64,000 nt of DNA from Cryptomeria japonica (lineage: Eukaryota > Streptophyta > Pinopsida > Cupressales > Cupressaceae). Where the stretch lies: positions 442,579,038 to 442,643,037 of the forward strand of contig NC_081413.1 of assembly GCF_030272615.1 (NCBI RefSeq), written 5' to 3'. A program made the position numbers and the translations under genes. The notes under the pieces are model-generated. The model was given only the letters and a program-made list of their open reading frames with translations, had not been told where the DNA came from and searched no databases. Below, piece by piece: positions 12,366-21,916 of this stretch. Position 1 is the first letter of the stretch. Every line of letters starts with the position of its first letter.

Positions 12366-12805
12366 TTAATCAAGACAGATAAAATTTGAGTTTGATTGTC
12401 ATCATTTACTTTGCCAAATTCTTCACACGTAACTCCTGATTCAATTTCCTACTCACAAGAATTTTATTATGTCTCAAATATAGGGAAAGAGAAGGCTTCA
12501 AATAGAAAACTTGAACATGCAACTAAATCCATTGACTAACCAGAAGAACAAAATTAAGAAATAGTTTGATCATTTGAGAGATGTTGTAGACTTGCAACTC
12601 ACCGGCTAAGTTTTTGCGGGTAAGAATTTTTTTTGTTTTGGTTATGGTTGTGGTGTTTATAGGGAGACATTTACAAATTTATATCTATTTTCACTATTTA
12701 ATGGTTTATGGGTTTGTAATGGTAATTTAATGTTCTTTCATATTTTTGTATATATTCTTTATAATAGCCTATTATATTGATTTGTTCTATTATGCATAAT
12801 GGTGT

Positions 12806-13909
12806 GGGTCAGACGGCTTTGCCGTCGGTGCATGAAATAATTGAACGAGTTCTATTTTTTAAAATTGCATTAAACATTTTAATTTATTTGATTCAGTGTT
12901 ATTTGCAAAAAATGACTGTCAATGATGTTTCCTTTCTCCAAGAATTGTCTAGGACCTTTCCGTCAGATAATATGTAACATCGAATGACTAAATTTTTTCT
13001 TTACAATTGCTTATTTAATTTAATTATGATCTGAGCGTGAATTAAAATTTATATCTGTACGGAAGCAAAACATACAAGTTCAAGAGTCATGTGCAAGCAA
13101 ATTTCCTAAAAGAAAGCAAGCAAGCATTATCTTGAATGACATGGAAACAAGCTCATCAGCTACCTAGAAGAGAGCAATTGGAGAATGGTAGAGGAAAGTG
13201 TTTAAGGGTGATAAATAGATAGATAGTATGCAATACAAACAAACAATGTCTGGAGTGTCTGATGTGATGTCTCTAATTTATGTCTGGAGGGTCTAACTGG
13301 TTTTGGAGTTCCTACGAAACCTATTGGGCTACGCTTGGAGGAAATCAATGTGTTCATGCAAGGAGCACCTTTTTTCTATTATGAGAATGATACTTTTGCA
13401 CCGAGGGATATTTGGAAGTCAATATCCAAAAATTTCTATAGTGTGGAACAAGAGTTAGCGGACTCGAAGTATAATTGTCAGCTTTCAAAAGACCAAGAGG
13501 TTATGTACACAATCTCCCAATAGAAGAGCGATTTGAAGAATTTCCTCTCCCCCCCATGACTATTCAGGAAGCACTTCCTCAAACAGAGGACTATTGGCCT
13601 CCATGGGATCAAAGAAAAAAATTAAAGCATAGACTGTAGACGATGTGGTGGTGTCCTTCGTGAAGAACTCTACACTATAATTGAAAATTCACAAGGGAAA
13701 CTACAAGATAGTGAAGAGAAATACAATCTTGAAAAGTGGGAAGAATGGATCTTGGTTTGGGTGGGGCCAAGTTAGGTGGCTTCTCTAGAGGTTGACAAGA
13801 TAGAAATCATATTAGGATTTGAAAAAGATCACACTCGTGGAACTTCATGTGAGAGTTATCGATTGCGGTGTTTGGGTAATGCATTCCAAATAGATACAGT
13901 TGCATTCCA
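12806..13909 (+). repeat. Left arm of 2.2-kb inverted repeat (hairpin)
   Basis: The left arm of 1104 bases pairs with 13927-15032 around a 17-base spacer (13910-13926). The outer end is GGGTCAGACGGC and the inner end TGCATTCCA. The arms differ by scattered substitutions and a few small indels, so they are not a fresh duplication. The arm contains the 11721-11905 repeat segment and a DRM-like coding fragment. Confidence 0.92.
13287..13909 (+). pseudogene. DRM-type DNA methyltransferase fragment, hairpin left arm
   Basis: The frame starts with GFGVPTKPIGLRLEEIN and runs through FFYYEN, IWKSISKNFY and LADSKYNC. After a frame change come RGYVHNLPIEERF, PPMTIQEALPQT and a YWPPWD block. This is the N-terminal half of the rearranged methyltransferase domain of DRM proteins, the plant enzymes of RNA-directed DNA methylation. 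Later text (WILVWV-like, IILGFEKDHT) survives in broken frames. UBA domains and the catalytic C-terminal motifs are absent. It cannot encode an enzyme. DRM2 and DRM3 cannot be told apart here. Confidence 0.85.
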
Positions 13910-13926
13910 TCAAGACATTACCCATT

Positions 13927-14546
13927 TGGAATGCAATTGTATCTATTAGGAATGCATTACCCAAACACTGCAATCGATCACTTGCACATGAAGTTCCACA
14001 AGTGTGATCTTTTTCAAATCCTAATATGATTTCTATCTCATCAACCTCTAGAGGAGCCACCTGACTTGGTTCCACCCAAACCAAAATCCATTCTTCCCAC
14101 TTTTCAAGATTGTATTTCTCTTCACTATCTTGCAGTTTCCCTCATGAATTTTCAATTATAGTGTAGAGTTCTTCACGAAGGACACCACCACATCGTCTAG
14201 AGTCTATGCTTTAATTTTTTTCTTTGATCCCATGGAGGCTAATAGTCCTTTGTTTGAGGAAGTGCTTCCTGAATAGTCATGGGGGAGAGAGGTAATTCCT
14301 GAAATCTCTCTTCTATTGGGATATTGTCTACATAACCTCTTGATCTTCTGAAAGCTGACAATTATACTTCGAGTCTGCCAACTCTTGTTCCACACTATAG
14401 AAATTTTTGGATATTGACTTCCAAATATCCCTCAGTGCAAAAGTATCATTCTCATAATAGAAAAAAGGTGCTCCTTGCATGAACACATTGATTTCCTCCA
14501 AGCGTGGCCCAATAGGTTTCATAGGAACTCCAAAACCAGTTAGACC
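13927..14546 (-). pseudogene. DRM-type DNA methyltransferase fragment, hairpin right arm
   Basis: This is the inverted copy of the left-arm fragment. It is better preserved at the far end: an open frame at 13845-14084 reads VWVEPSQVAPLEVDEIEI, LGFEKDHT, SDRLQCLGNAF and IDTIAF, which matches the DRM segment with the LGFP-x-HTRG and SLGN-x-F-x-VDT motifs (motifs IX-X). A second frame at 14328-14522 repeats LEEINVFMQGAPFFYYEN through DSKYNCQLS. Stops and a frameshift separate the two. Confidence 0.87.
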
Positions 14547-15032
14547 CTCCGGAAATAATATAAAGAGACGTCACATCAGACACTCCAGACATTGTTTGTT
14601 TGTATTGCATACTATCTATCTATTTATCACCCTTAAACACTTTCCTCTGCCATTCTCCAATTGCTCTCTTCTAGGCAGCTAATGAGCTTGTTTCCATGTC
14701 ATTCAAGATAATGCCTACTTGCTTTCTTTTAGGAAATTTGCATGCAAGAGACTCTTCAACTTGTATGTTCTACTTCCATACAGATATAAATTTTAATTCA
14801 CGCTCAGATAATAATTAAATTAAATAAGCAATTGTAAAGAAAAAATTTAGTCATTCGATGTTACATATTATCTGACACAAAGGTCCTAGACAATTCTTGG
14901 AGAAAGGAAACATCATTGACAATCATTTTTTGAAAATAACACTGAATCAAATAAATTAAAATGTTAAATGCAATTTTAAACAATAGAACTCATTCAATGC
15001 TTTCATGCACTGATGGCAAAGCCGTTTGACCC
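13927..15032 (-). repeat. Right arm of 2.2-kb inverted repeat (hairpin)
   Basis: The arm is 1106 bases, inverted relative to 12806-13909. The outermost matching block ends GCCGTTTGACCC at 15032, close to the CACTA subterminal repeats that start at about 15046. Confidence 0.92.
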
Positions 15033-15045
15033 AAATCATCTCTTG

Positions 15046-15335
15046 CTGTCGGAATTCCGATGACAACTCATGAAACACCCGACAAGGATGTTGTGCATCC
15101 GACAACACTCCTCTGTCGAAATTTTATACTTTGGAGTCGTAATTCCGATGACAGCCCGAGATGGCGATGGTATTCTTTCGCGGGATGAGCATCCATGGTG
15201 GCCATCAGAAAGGTTGGAGGTGATGTCGGAATTGTGACGACCACAAGGATAGTCGGAACTTCCGACACAAAGTTTTCAACAACCTTTTTTGTCAGTAGTG
15301 TGACGAAATGTGGTCGGAATTCCGATGATTAGCCA
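15046..15335. repeat. CACTA right subterminal repeats (TCGGAATTCCGA type)
   Basis: At least seven copies or variants of TCGGAATTCCGA occur in both orientations, for example near 15049, 15137, 15214, 15251 and 15314, with shorter CCGACA units between them. They mirror the left end. An internal TTTTTTGTCAGTAGTG ending at 15300 also resembles a CACTA terminus. Confidence 0.85.
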
Positions 15336-15348
15336 TCAAAATCTTGAC

Positions 15349-15366
15349 CCAAATGTAATAGTGTAT
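15349..15366 (-). repeat. CACTA right terminal inverted repeat plus TAT duplication
   Basis: Bases 15349-15363 read CACTATTACATTTGG on -, and pair with the left terminus. Bases 15364-15366 are the TAT duplication; coding sequence for the RNase H motif YFDGS follows at once. Confidence 0.9.
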
Positions 15367-15918
15367 ATTTTGATGGATCCTACACACAACATGGCTCAGG
15401 TGCTGGCATTTTGTTTATCACTCCTAAAGGACAAACTATACCAAGATCATATAGGCTTATGTTTCCATGAACCAACAACATTGTTGAATATGAAACATTG
15501 GTTATAGGCATCAAAATGGTCATAGAATGGCGGATCACTGAATTAAAAATCTATGGAGATTCACAACTCTTCATCAATCAAATCAACAATGACAATCAGA
15601 CAAAGGACGACAAGCTACTACCCTACAAATGAATGGTGGATGATTTCAAGCAAAATTTTGTATACATCACCTTCGAACAAATACCAAGGTTGGACAACAA
15701 AGCAACTGATGCCATGACTACTATCGCTTCACTACTACAAATTCCAGAGCAACAAAATCGTTACGAGTTCCTGGTAGAGAAACTGTTCTCCTTTGCCTAT
15801 GACCATTCAGAATCCCATGTTATCTATGCCTTGACTAGTTCTGACTCTCCATTATATGGACCCATCTTCAACTATCTTAAGAACAATATCTTACCCATTG
15901 ACCTATCCCGAAACTAGA
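15364..15918 (+). pseudogene. Tat second RNase H, remainder after CACTA
   Basis: Directly after the CACTA terminus the sequence encodes YFDGS and then GAGILFITPKG in a shifted frame. Next come ITELKIYGDSQLFINQIN (the GDS acidic site), KDDKLLPYK, TFEQIPRLDNKATDAM (the DNKxADA segment) and the spacer toward integrase. The stop TGA at 15630 sits where the family has Arg. The second RNase H is a hallmark of the Tat group. Confidence 0.88.
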
Positions 15919-17096
15919 AGCGCAACTTTATCTGGCAAGCCACCCGTTATACTCTTACTGCTGATACTTTGTATCATCGAGGTCTAGATGGTACTCTTCT
16001 TCGTTGTCTTGATCATAATGAATCTAACTCCACTTTACATGAGCTTCACGAAGGTATCTATGGCACACATTCAAGTGGTACTACTCTTGCTAAAAAGATT
16101 CTAAGAATGGGATATTACTAGCCAACAATGGAAAAAGACTTATCACTTTGCAAAAAAGTGTCCTAAATGCCAAATCCATGGCAATCTTATACATGCACCA
16201 GCACAGGAACTGCAGCCATTCACAACATCTTGGCCCTTCTGTCAATGAGGACTAGACTTGGTCGGCAAAATTCATCCTTTATCTTCAAATGGACACAAGT
16301 TTATTATAACTGCAATGGAATACTTTACAAAGTGGATAGAAGCATTCCCGATGACCACAGTGACTGGGAAACAAATTGCCTCTTTGATCCTTAATTATCT
16401 GATCTACAGATATGGTATTCCGAGTTCCATCATCACAGATAATGGACAGCCTTTTAAGAACCAAGATGTGCAAGAACTATGTGAAATTCAAAATACAACA
16501 TCATTTCTCTACACCTTACTATCCATAGGGGAATGGTCAGGCAGAAGCATCCAACAAAACAATATTGAAAATCCTAAAGAAAACAATGAATGATGCAGGC
16601 AAAGATTGGCTTATACAACTCAATCCAGCACTTTGGGCCTACAGAACCAGCATCCGCACACCTACCAGAACTACACCATAGTATATGGATTAGAAGCTAT
16701 TTTACCTCTGGAAGTAGAAATTCCATCTCTCAGAGTCTCTTTGAAAGGCTTAATCCAAGATGACGAGTATTGAGTTAACCAACTACAAGAGCTTGAGCTT
16801 CTGGATGAAAGACGTCAATGTGCTTACACTCATCTCAAAGCATATCAGCAACGTATGTGCAGGAGCTACAACCACAAGGTCATTCCCAGAATTTTTTAAG
16901 TTGGTGACCTAGTACTCAAAGAAAATCCTAAAAATTAGCAAGATCGGGAAAAGAAAGGGAAATTTGAACCTAATTGGTGAGGTCCCTATGTCATCATATC
17001 AGCCTATGGATTAGGTGCCTATCAGCTAACAACTTTAGAAGGAGATGTGCTCAATGAACCAACTAACAAAATTCATCTGAAGAAATACTACACTTG
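15919..17096 (+). pseudogene. Tat integrase with GPY/F-like C-terminus
   Basis: Integrase inserts the cDNA into the genome. The zinc-binding part keeps HEGIYGTH and, in a shifted frame, CPKCQIHGN. The catalytic core keeps GLDLVGK (first Asp), FTKWIEAFP, YGIPSSIITDNGQPF (second Asp) and [10 protein letters not shown] (Glu), the last after a frameshift near 16500. The C-terminus GPYVI, GAYQL and NKIHLKKYYT ends at 17096. There are at least four stops and two frameshifts. Confidence 0.9.
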
Positions 17097-18116
17097 AGTA
17101 ATCTAATGCACGGAAAAGTCAGAAAATCAAAAAATCAAGAAAAATGAAAATAAAAAGGTACAATAAAAGCAATTGGTGAAAACCTGACAATAGGCGCTAT
17201 TGTGAGAGGATATCTCCTCTATATCTATCCATACCATTATCTCAACAGTAAAGCACTATCGGCCATCGCTCGACATTTTTAGCACAATATCCATTTAGGC
17301 CATACTTAGCATAGTCACTATCCTAGTTTATCCGCATATCCTTTCACCCCATCTTACCATGGTTTGGTAATCACTGTACATATCCACATTAGGAAGTACA
17401 CTTGACTAGGGGCAGTAATCAAAGCTTGCAACACATTCGAAACATCAAAACTTCCCACAAACTCAAAACTTCATATCTAGCAAAACAACACTCGTACAAT
17501 CACAAAGCAAAACATTAATCACTTAACAAGACTCACAAAATATGATGGATGATTTTCTAAAATATCAAATGTTGCATCTTGCACTAAGTTTTGACTATTT
17601 TTGCACTTTAACTTTTTGAATTGTTGGATCCTCTAAATTTTCTCCACAATGCTTCAAAGCTAGAGAATGTCATAGGGACTCCAATATTTTCTTAGTTTTC
17701 TGTCTATGAGGCGATCATCTGTACTGTGTAAATACTTGTCTCAAGACGTGATTCATAGCATATCACTAAAGACATGATTCCACTTTATGCATACAAATGA
17801 TTTAATCTTGTCTGTTTATACGCAATCCATACTTTGGTCGTCCTGGTTCAATTATACCTTGACGCTTGTGCTATCTTACAAAATCAAAAATCATGTAAAT
17901 TTTTCTCAGGTCATTATGGTTCAATTATACCATTATGCTTGTATAAATTTTCAACATATCCCACAACAAATCAATTCTCAATGATGATACATAAAAAACA
18001 AAGCAAACAACATGTGGCTATACAGGGATGACAAATACAGAATGAGGATGTTCAAAAACAATTAGCTTCATATCATTTTACAATTAGCTGCATATCATTT
18101 TACAATTAGTTGCATA
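17097..18116 (+). other. Tat 3' region between integrase and repeats, non-coding
   Basis: No gene was recognised. This is the start of the long 3' untranslated region seen in Tat elements. A short purine stretch CTAGGGGCAG at about 17407 resembles a polypurine tract but is not followed by an LTR. Confidence 0.55.
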
Positions 18117-18272
18117 TCATTTTCAAGATACATCTCACAGCATATTATATCATACATCTCATTTTGAAGATACATCTCAAAGCATATCATATCATACATC
18201 TCATTTTCAAGATACATCTCAGAGCATATCATATTATACATCTCATTTTAAAGATACATCTCATAGCATCAT
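18117..18272 (+). repeat. 42-bp tandem repeat, about 3.7 copies
   Basis: The unit contains CATCTCATTTT, AAGATACATCTCA and GCATATCAT. Its length is a multiple of three, so it yields a spurious periodic ORF (18110-18322) with a 14-residue repeat. Partial related units with CATATCATTTTACAATTAG precede it from 18066. Confidence 0.9.
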
Positions 18273-18409
18273 GCATTATCACATCATGTTCATCAAATAT
18301 CGCATCACATATATATATCTAAGTATTGCATCATCATAGAATAAACTGAAGCATATAGAAAGAATCATCCATAACACATCACATGAAGATCAAAGAAAAT
18401 GGTGTCATA

Positions 18410-18410
<1 letters not shown>

Positions 18411-18441
<31 letters not shown>
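18411..18441. repeat. (AT)n microsatellite
   Basis: An uninterrupted run of about 15 AT dinucleotides. Confidence 0.97.
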
Positions 18442-18443
<2 letters not shown>

Positions 18444-18524
18444 GACAAATGATCAATATACAAAATATGTCATATATGTGCCAAGTACAATACAATGATC
18501 AAAATACGATGGAGACAACGTCTC

Positions 18525-20460
18525 TCACGTATGACTATCTCTTGAGGGAGATGGTCTCGCTAAAGATGTCCCAACACCTGGATCTCCAGGTGGATCCTGT
18601 CTAGGAGGCCCTGTCATGCCTCTGCTCTCCATCCTCGACCCAGTCTCTCGAGATTGACTAGATCTTGACTGTGTAAAAATCTGCACTTGGCACTCCCTGG
18701 GCACCATATCCTCATAATGTCTCCTATAATACTCCGCCTCCTTGGCTCTCAAATCCATCTCTCTCAAGGTGTCTCTCATTTGGCCACCTACTGCCACTCT
18801 CTCCAAAGCCTCTGCTCGAGCCTCGGCTTGAACCAACCACTCCAAGGCAGTATCCCGCTCTGTGGTCAGTTATGTCCTCTAATGCTGATGTGCCAGCATC
18901 TATGTTTGCAACTGCTACACTGACAACTGCAACAATCTAATTTGTGCATCCTCTACATGTGTCAGAATCCACACCTCCAAGGGTACCTATGAAGGGGTAC
19001 CCTTTGTCCCTCTAACTGTCCTCGATGCTGGTGGAGGTGAAACATCTAACCTCCTCCTCTGGGCTAGTCGTCTGAAATCATCATACCCTCCCACCGCTGC
19101 TAACACCTCGCCAACCCACTCCTCCTCTCCAGCTCTGATAGCCAAACCTCCTCTCCCCCTATCCATCACCACCCACCACCCTACTCTCTCACCCTGTATC
19201 CCTCTGGCACCACCATCTCCACCTCTCTCTCCTCTCCTCCCCTGATCAAGTCTCCCTTGATCCAATCTCCAACTCTCCCCTCACTGCCCTTAGCCACCTC
19301 CTCTACCATCCCCTCCTCCTCCATCACCCCCCCTCATCTACCTGCTCATCATTATTAAAAGCTGGAATCATCTCAACTGGATCAAATACCCTAGCCACTG
19401 CCCATGCTGCGAAGAGTGCAGCAAACTCGTCAGTCATCCTTGCATCCACGATCTCAGGGGAATAATCTCAAATCTAGCCAGCTGCATGAAAGAACTCCTC
19501 CACTATCACCCCGCTATCAATCATTGGTCCCTAGGCCAGAATATCCTATCTCCGTTAAGCGTAAAAACATTCTCCCTGTGGCATCCCCTGCTGTCGACCA
19601 TACCGCCGTAGCACCTGGCTATGCAGAAACCTCTCAATCACAAAGGGCATCCGCCCTATCAATATCTAGTCATGAAGACATAGGACATCTCCATCCATCA
19701 TTAGCCCATACCTCGTAACCTGTATATGGTTTCCAGACGACCGTATCAATGTCATCTAGCACTCTCCTCCAATTCTCTAATTTGCCTAGCTTACGCTGGA
19801 CAACTATCTCTCTGTACCCATATGCATACATGCATCCAACAGGCCTATCTCTATCTACCAATGGCCTAGCTGCGGGGATATGCTCCCACGCCCATACCTG
19901 TAGCAGTGTCACTCCAGCTGATAGACTGTCGTAACCCAAATACACTACCTCATGCAAATCCTTGTATAAGTGGGCTAGCATAGCCGATCCCCATGCAAAT
20001 CAATGACCCTGCGTCCCCATGTCCTCTAGCACCAATCCCCATCCCACTGACAGTCCCTTCGACCTACAGTCGGGACATAAGAAACCACCTATAAAGCTTG
20101 CCAAAAATGATGGTAGAGGTGCATAATCCAAATCTAAAAACTCCTGCCAAGGGATCTCATACCCACAAATAGTGTCATCCTGAAAAATCTGGTGGAGTAC
20201 CTCAGTCCCACCCTCCTCCATCTGCTCGTAGAGTAGCAATGCACCTACTACAGGAATCCATAGAATCCGATAGAAATCCTCAGGTGTCACTGTAATCTCG
20301 CCTGTCGCCAAATAAAAGGTATTCGTATCGCTATGCCACCTCTTTGCCAATGCTGTCAATAAACGTCAGTTTACGATAAACTGAGGCATATCTAACAAAG
20401 AGGTCAAACCACACCTCTCAATAATGTCTCTATCAGTGTGTGTCAATCGTGGTATCAAGG
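18525..20460 (-). pseudogene. Antisense ORF of the Tat element: plant mobile domain (PMD) protein
   Basis: Read on -, the gene begins near 20452 with THTDRDIIERCGL and DMPQFIVN, followed by the PMD signature ALAKRWHSDTNTFYL, ATGEITVTPEDFYRIL and IPVVGALL (20000-20359). Further segments are HIPAARPLVDRDRPVG and LENWRRVLDDIDTVVWKPY (19670-19981). The 3' part (18525-18845) is a charged, probably coiled-coil segment rich in Arg and Glu, with a Pro/Ser-rich tail. PMD (aminotransferase-like) domains occur in plant MAIN proteins and in transposable elements, including antisense extra ORFs of Tat elements. Several stops break it. Base composition is clearly richer in C on + than in its neighbours. 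Confidence 0.82.
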
Positions 20461-20577
20461 AGCATGGTCTCAAAAATCACTCACGCAACTGTACCACTCC
20501 AAGTCGCTCCTGTCACAAAGCAACGCAAGTCCAATATTAGTTTCCTCATCAACACATGGATATTAAAATCAAATTAA

Positions 20578-20975
20578 TCTCAAAAACTTGAAAACTTTGA
20601 ACAAATTTAAATCTAGTTTCACAAACATATGAACTTGTAACACAACTCAAGTTCCACAATCCATATTAGCTTGTAACACAACTCAAGCTCCACAATTCAT
20701 ATCAAACACATTAATCTCAAAAACATGAAAACTTTGAACAAATCTAAATCAAGTTTCACAACATATCAACTTATAACACAACTCAAGTTCCACAATCCAT
20801 ATTAACTTGTAACACAACTCAAGCTCCACAATTCATATCAAACACACTCATATCAAAAACTTGAAAACTTTGAACAAATTTAAATCAAGTTCCCCATCAT
20901 ATCAAAATCACATCAAACCCATATCAACTTGAAACATCGCAAATCAAATCAAGTTATCTCAGAACTCATATTGGA
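20578..20975. repeat. 136-bp tandem repeat in Tat 3' region
   Basis: The segment starting TCAAAAACTTGAAAACTTTG recurs at about 20579, 20715 and 20851. Each unit includes two sub-copies of a roughly 45-base segment with CTTGTAACACAACTCAAG. Nearly three copies are present. Tat elements are known for variable tandem repeats in this region. Confidence 0.85.
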
Positions 20976-21099
20976 CACACTTATCACACCAATGGCAGTA
21001 GACACAAAGACTAGCAAAACGCACTTATCCCAACATAACTAGCATCACCCTACCCATTTTCTTCATTCCCAGATCCCACTATACCAAAAATTTTCCTAT

Positions 21100-21360
21100 A
21101 TGCGCTAAAACATCTTGTCTAAGCGCTAAGCTGCTTCTCATGAGCTAACCTATTTTCTCAATGTGCTACCTAATAAACCCTAGGTGTTAGAAGAAACCTA
21201 CGTGCTACCTTGTGCCCCCGGTGCGCTAACCTAATCCTATGCGCTATCCCAACCTAACGATATGCTAGGATAAACTTTTCGGATGCTACCCTCTATTGTT
21301 AAAACCTACATGCTATGAAATTTTTTGTATGCGCTACCCTTTCGACCCGATGCGCTAAAA
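21100..21360 (-). repeat. Interspersed TTAGCGC-type motif array (antisense copy)
   Basis: About 12 copies of ATGCGCTAA and variants on +, which read TTAGCGCAT on -, occur at 20-30 base spacing. They lie upstream of the antisense PMD ORF in its reading direction, just as the sense array lies upstream of gag. Bases 20976-21099 and 21361-21902 around it hold nothing I recognise. Confidence 0.75.
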
Positions 21361-21902
21361 CGTAAAAATCCACATAAAAAATTCAAAAAATGACCAAAAA
21401 CGACAAATTCAAAAATCAAACAGGGGTCAAAAAGGTTGACTTACTAGTGGTCCATATGCTGCAGGCCTCCGATACCTCCTAACACACTCAAATCGATGAG
21501 AAGAATACAGAATTGACATGTTGACTTCTCTCCAAGTGTCACTTTCTCCAAAGACAACAAGCACAAATGAGACAAAAGAAATCACTTTTTCCCTTTATAT
21601 AGGGTAAATCAAAATTAGGGTTACATGGAGGAACATGAAAATCGCTCATGTTGTCTCATGCCAACCTACAAAACATCATTATCGGGAGATGAATAAATTT
21701 TTGCATTCAACATAGACTAAAATTTACAATGCTATCAAAATTATCCAAATCAAATCAATTTTTCAAAATTTTTGATTCATCTCCCAAGGGGGAATTATCA
21801 ACATCGTTTATCAAATCTGGGCCATAACATGAAAATTGATCACAAACAAATCATAATGACACATCATTTTCTTTGAATCAACATGTGCACACATGCCACT
21901 TC

Positions 21903-21916
21903 AAAGAGGGGCAAAA
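21903..21916 (+). promoter_or_regulatory. Polypurine tract of the Tat element
   Basis: AAAGAGGGGCAAAA directly precedes the TGTAGACG start of the LTR. It primes plus-strand DNA synthesis in LTR elements. Confidence 0.85.

Larger units (their letters stand above)
7427..15363. mobile_element. CACTA (En/Spm) DNA transposon, non-autonomous, with captured gene fragments
   Basis: The 7937-bp element begins CACTAATACATTT and ends with the inverted counterpart of CACTATTACATTT, matching at 13 of the first 15 bases. It is flanked by TAT duplications. Both ends carry many TCGGAATTCCGA-type subterminal repeats, the kind of site bound by the En/Spm-type accessory protein. I see no transposase. Inside are the last exon of a CRK receptor kinase, DRM methyltransferase fragments in inverted repeats, and long AT-rich stretches. 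It inserted after the host Tat element did. Confidence 0.92.

Noticed and set aside
15283-15300. CACTA right end at 15300
   Set aside because: The pair with the left terminus and the TAT duplication place the end at 15363.
7424-15366. PIF/Harbinger element, because the duplication is 3 bases and AT-only
   Set aside because: The termini begin CACTA and carry CACTA-style subterminal repeats; Harbinger ends and TTA/TAA targets do not fit.
17405-17416. Polypurine tract and LTR start after integrase
   Set aside because: The purine run is not followed by LTR sequence; the real tract is at 21903-21916.
18110-18322. 70-codon periodic ORF as a repeat protein
   Set aside because: It is the translation of a 42-base tandem repeat in a non-coding 3' region.
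18066-20975. CRISPR-like array
   Set aside because: The repeats are contiguous tandem units without unique spacers, in a plant element.
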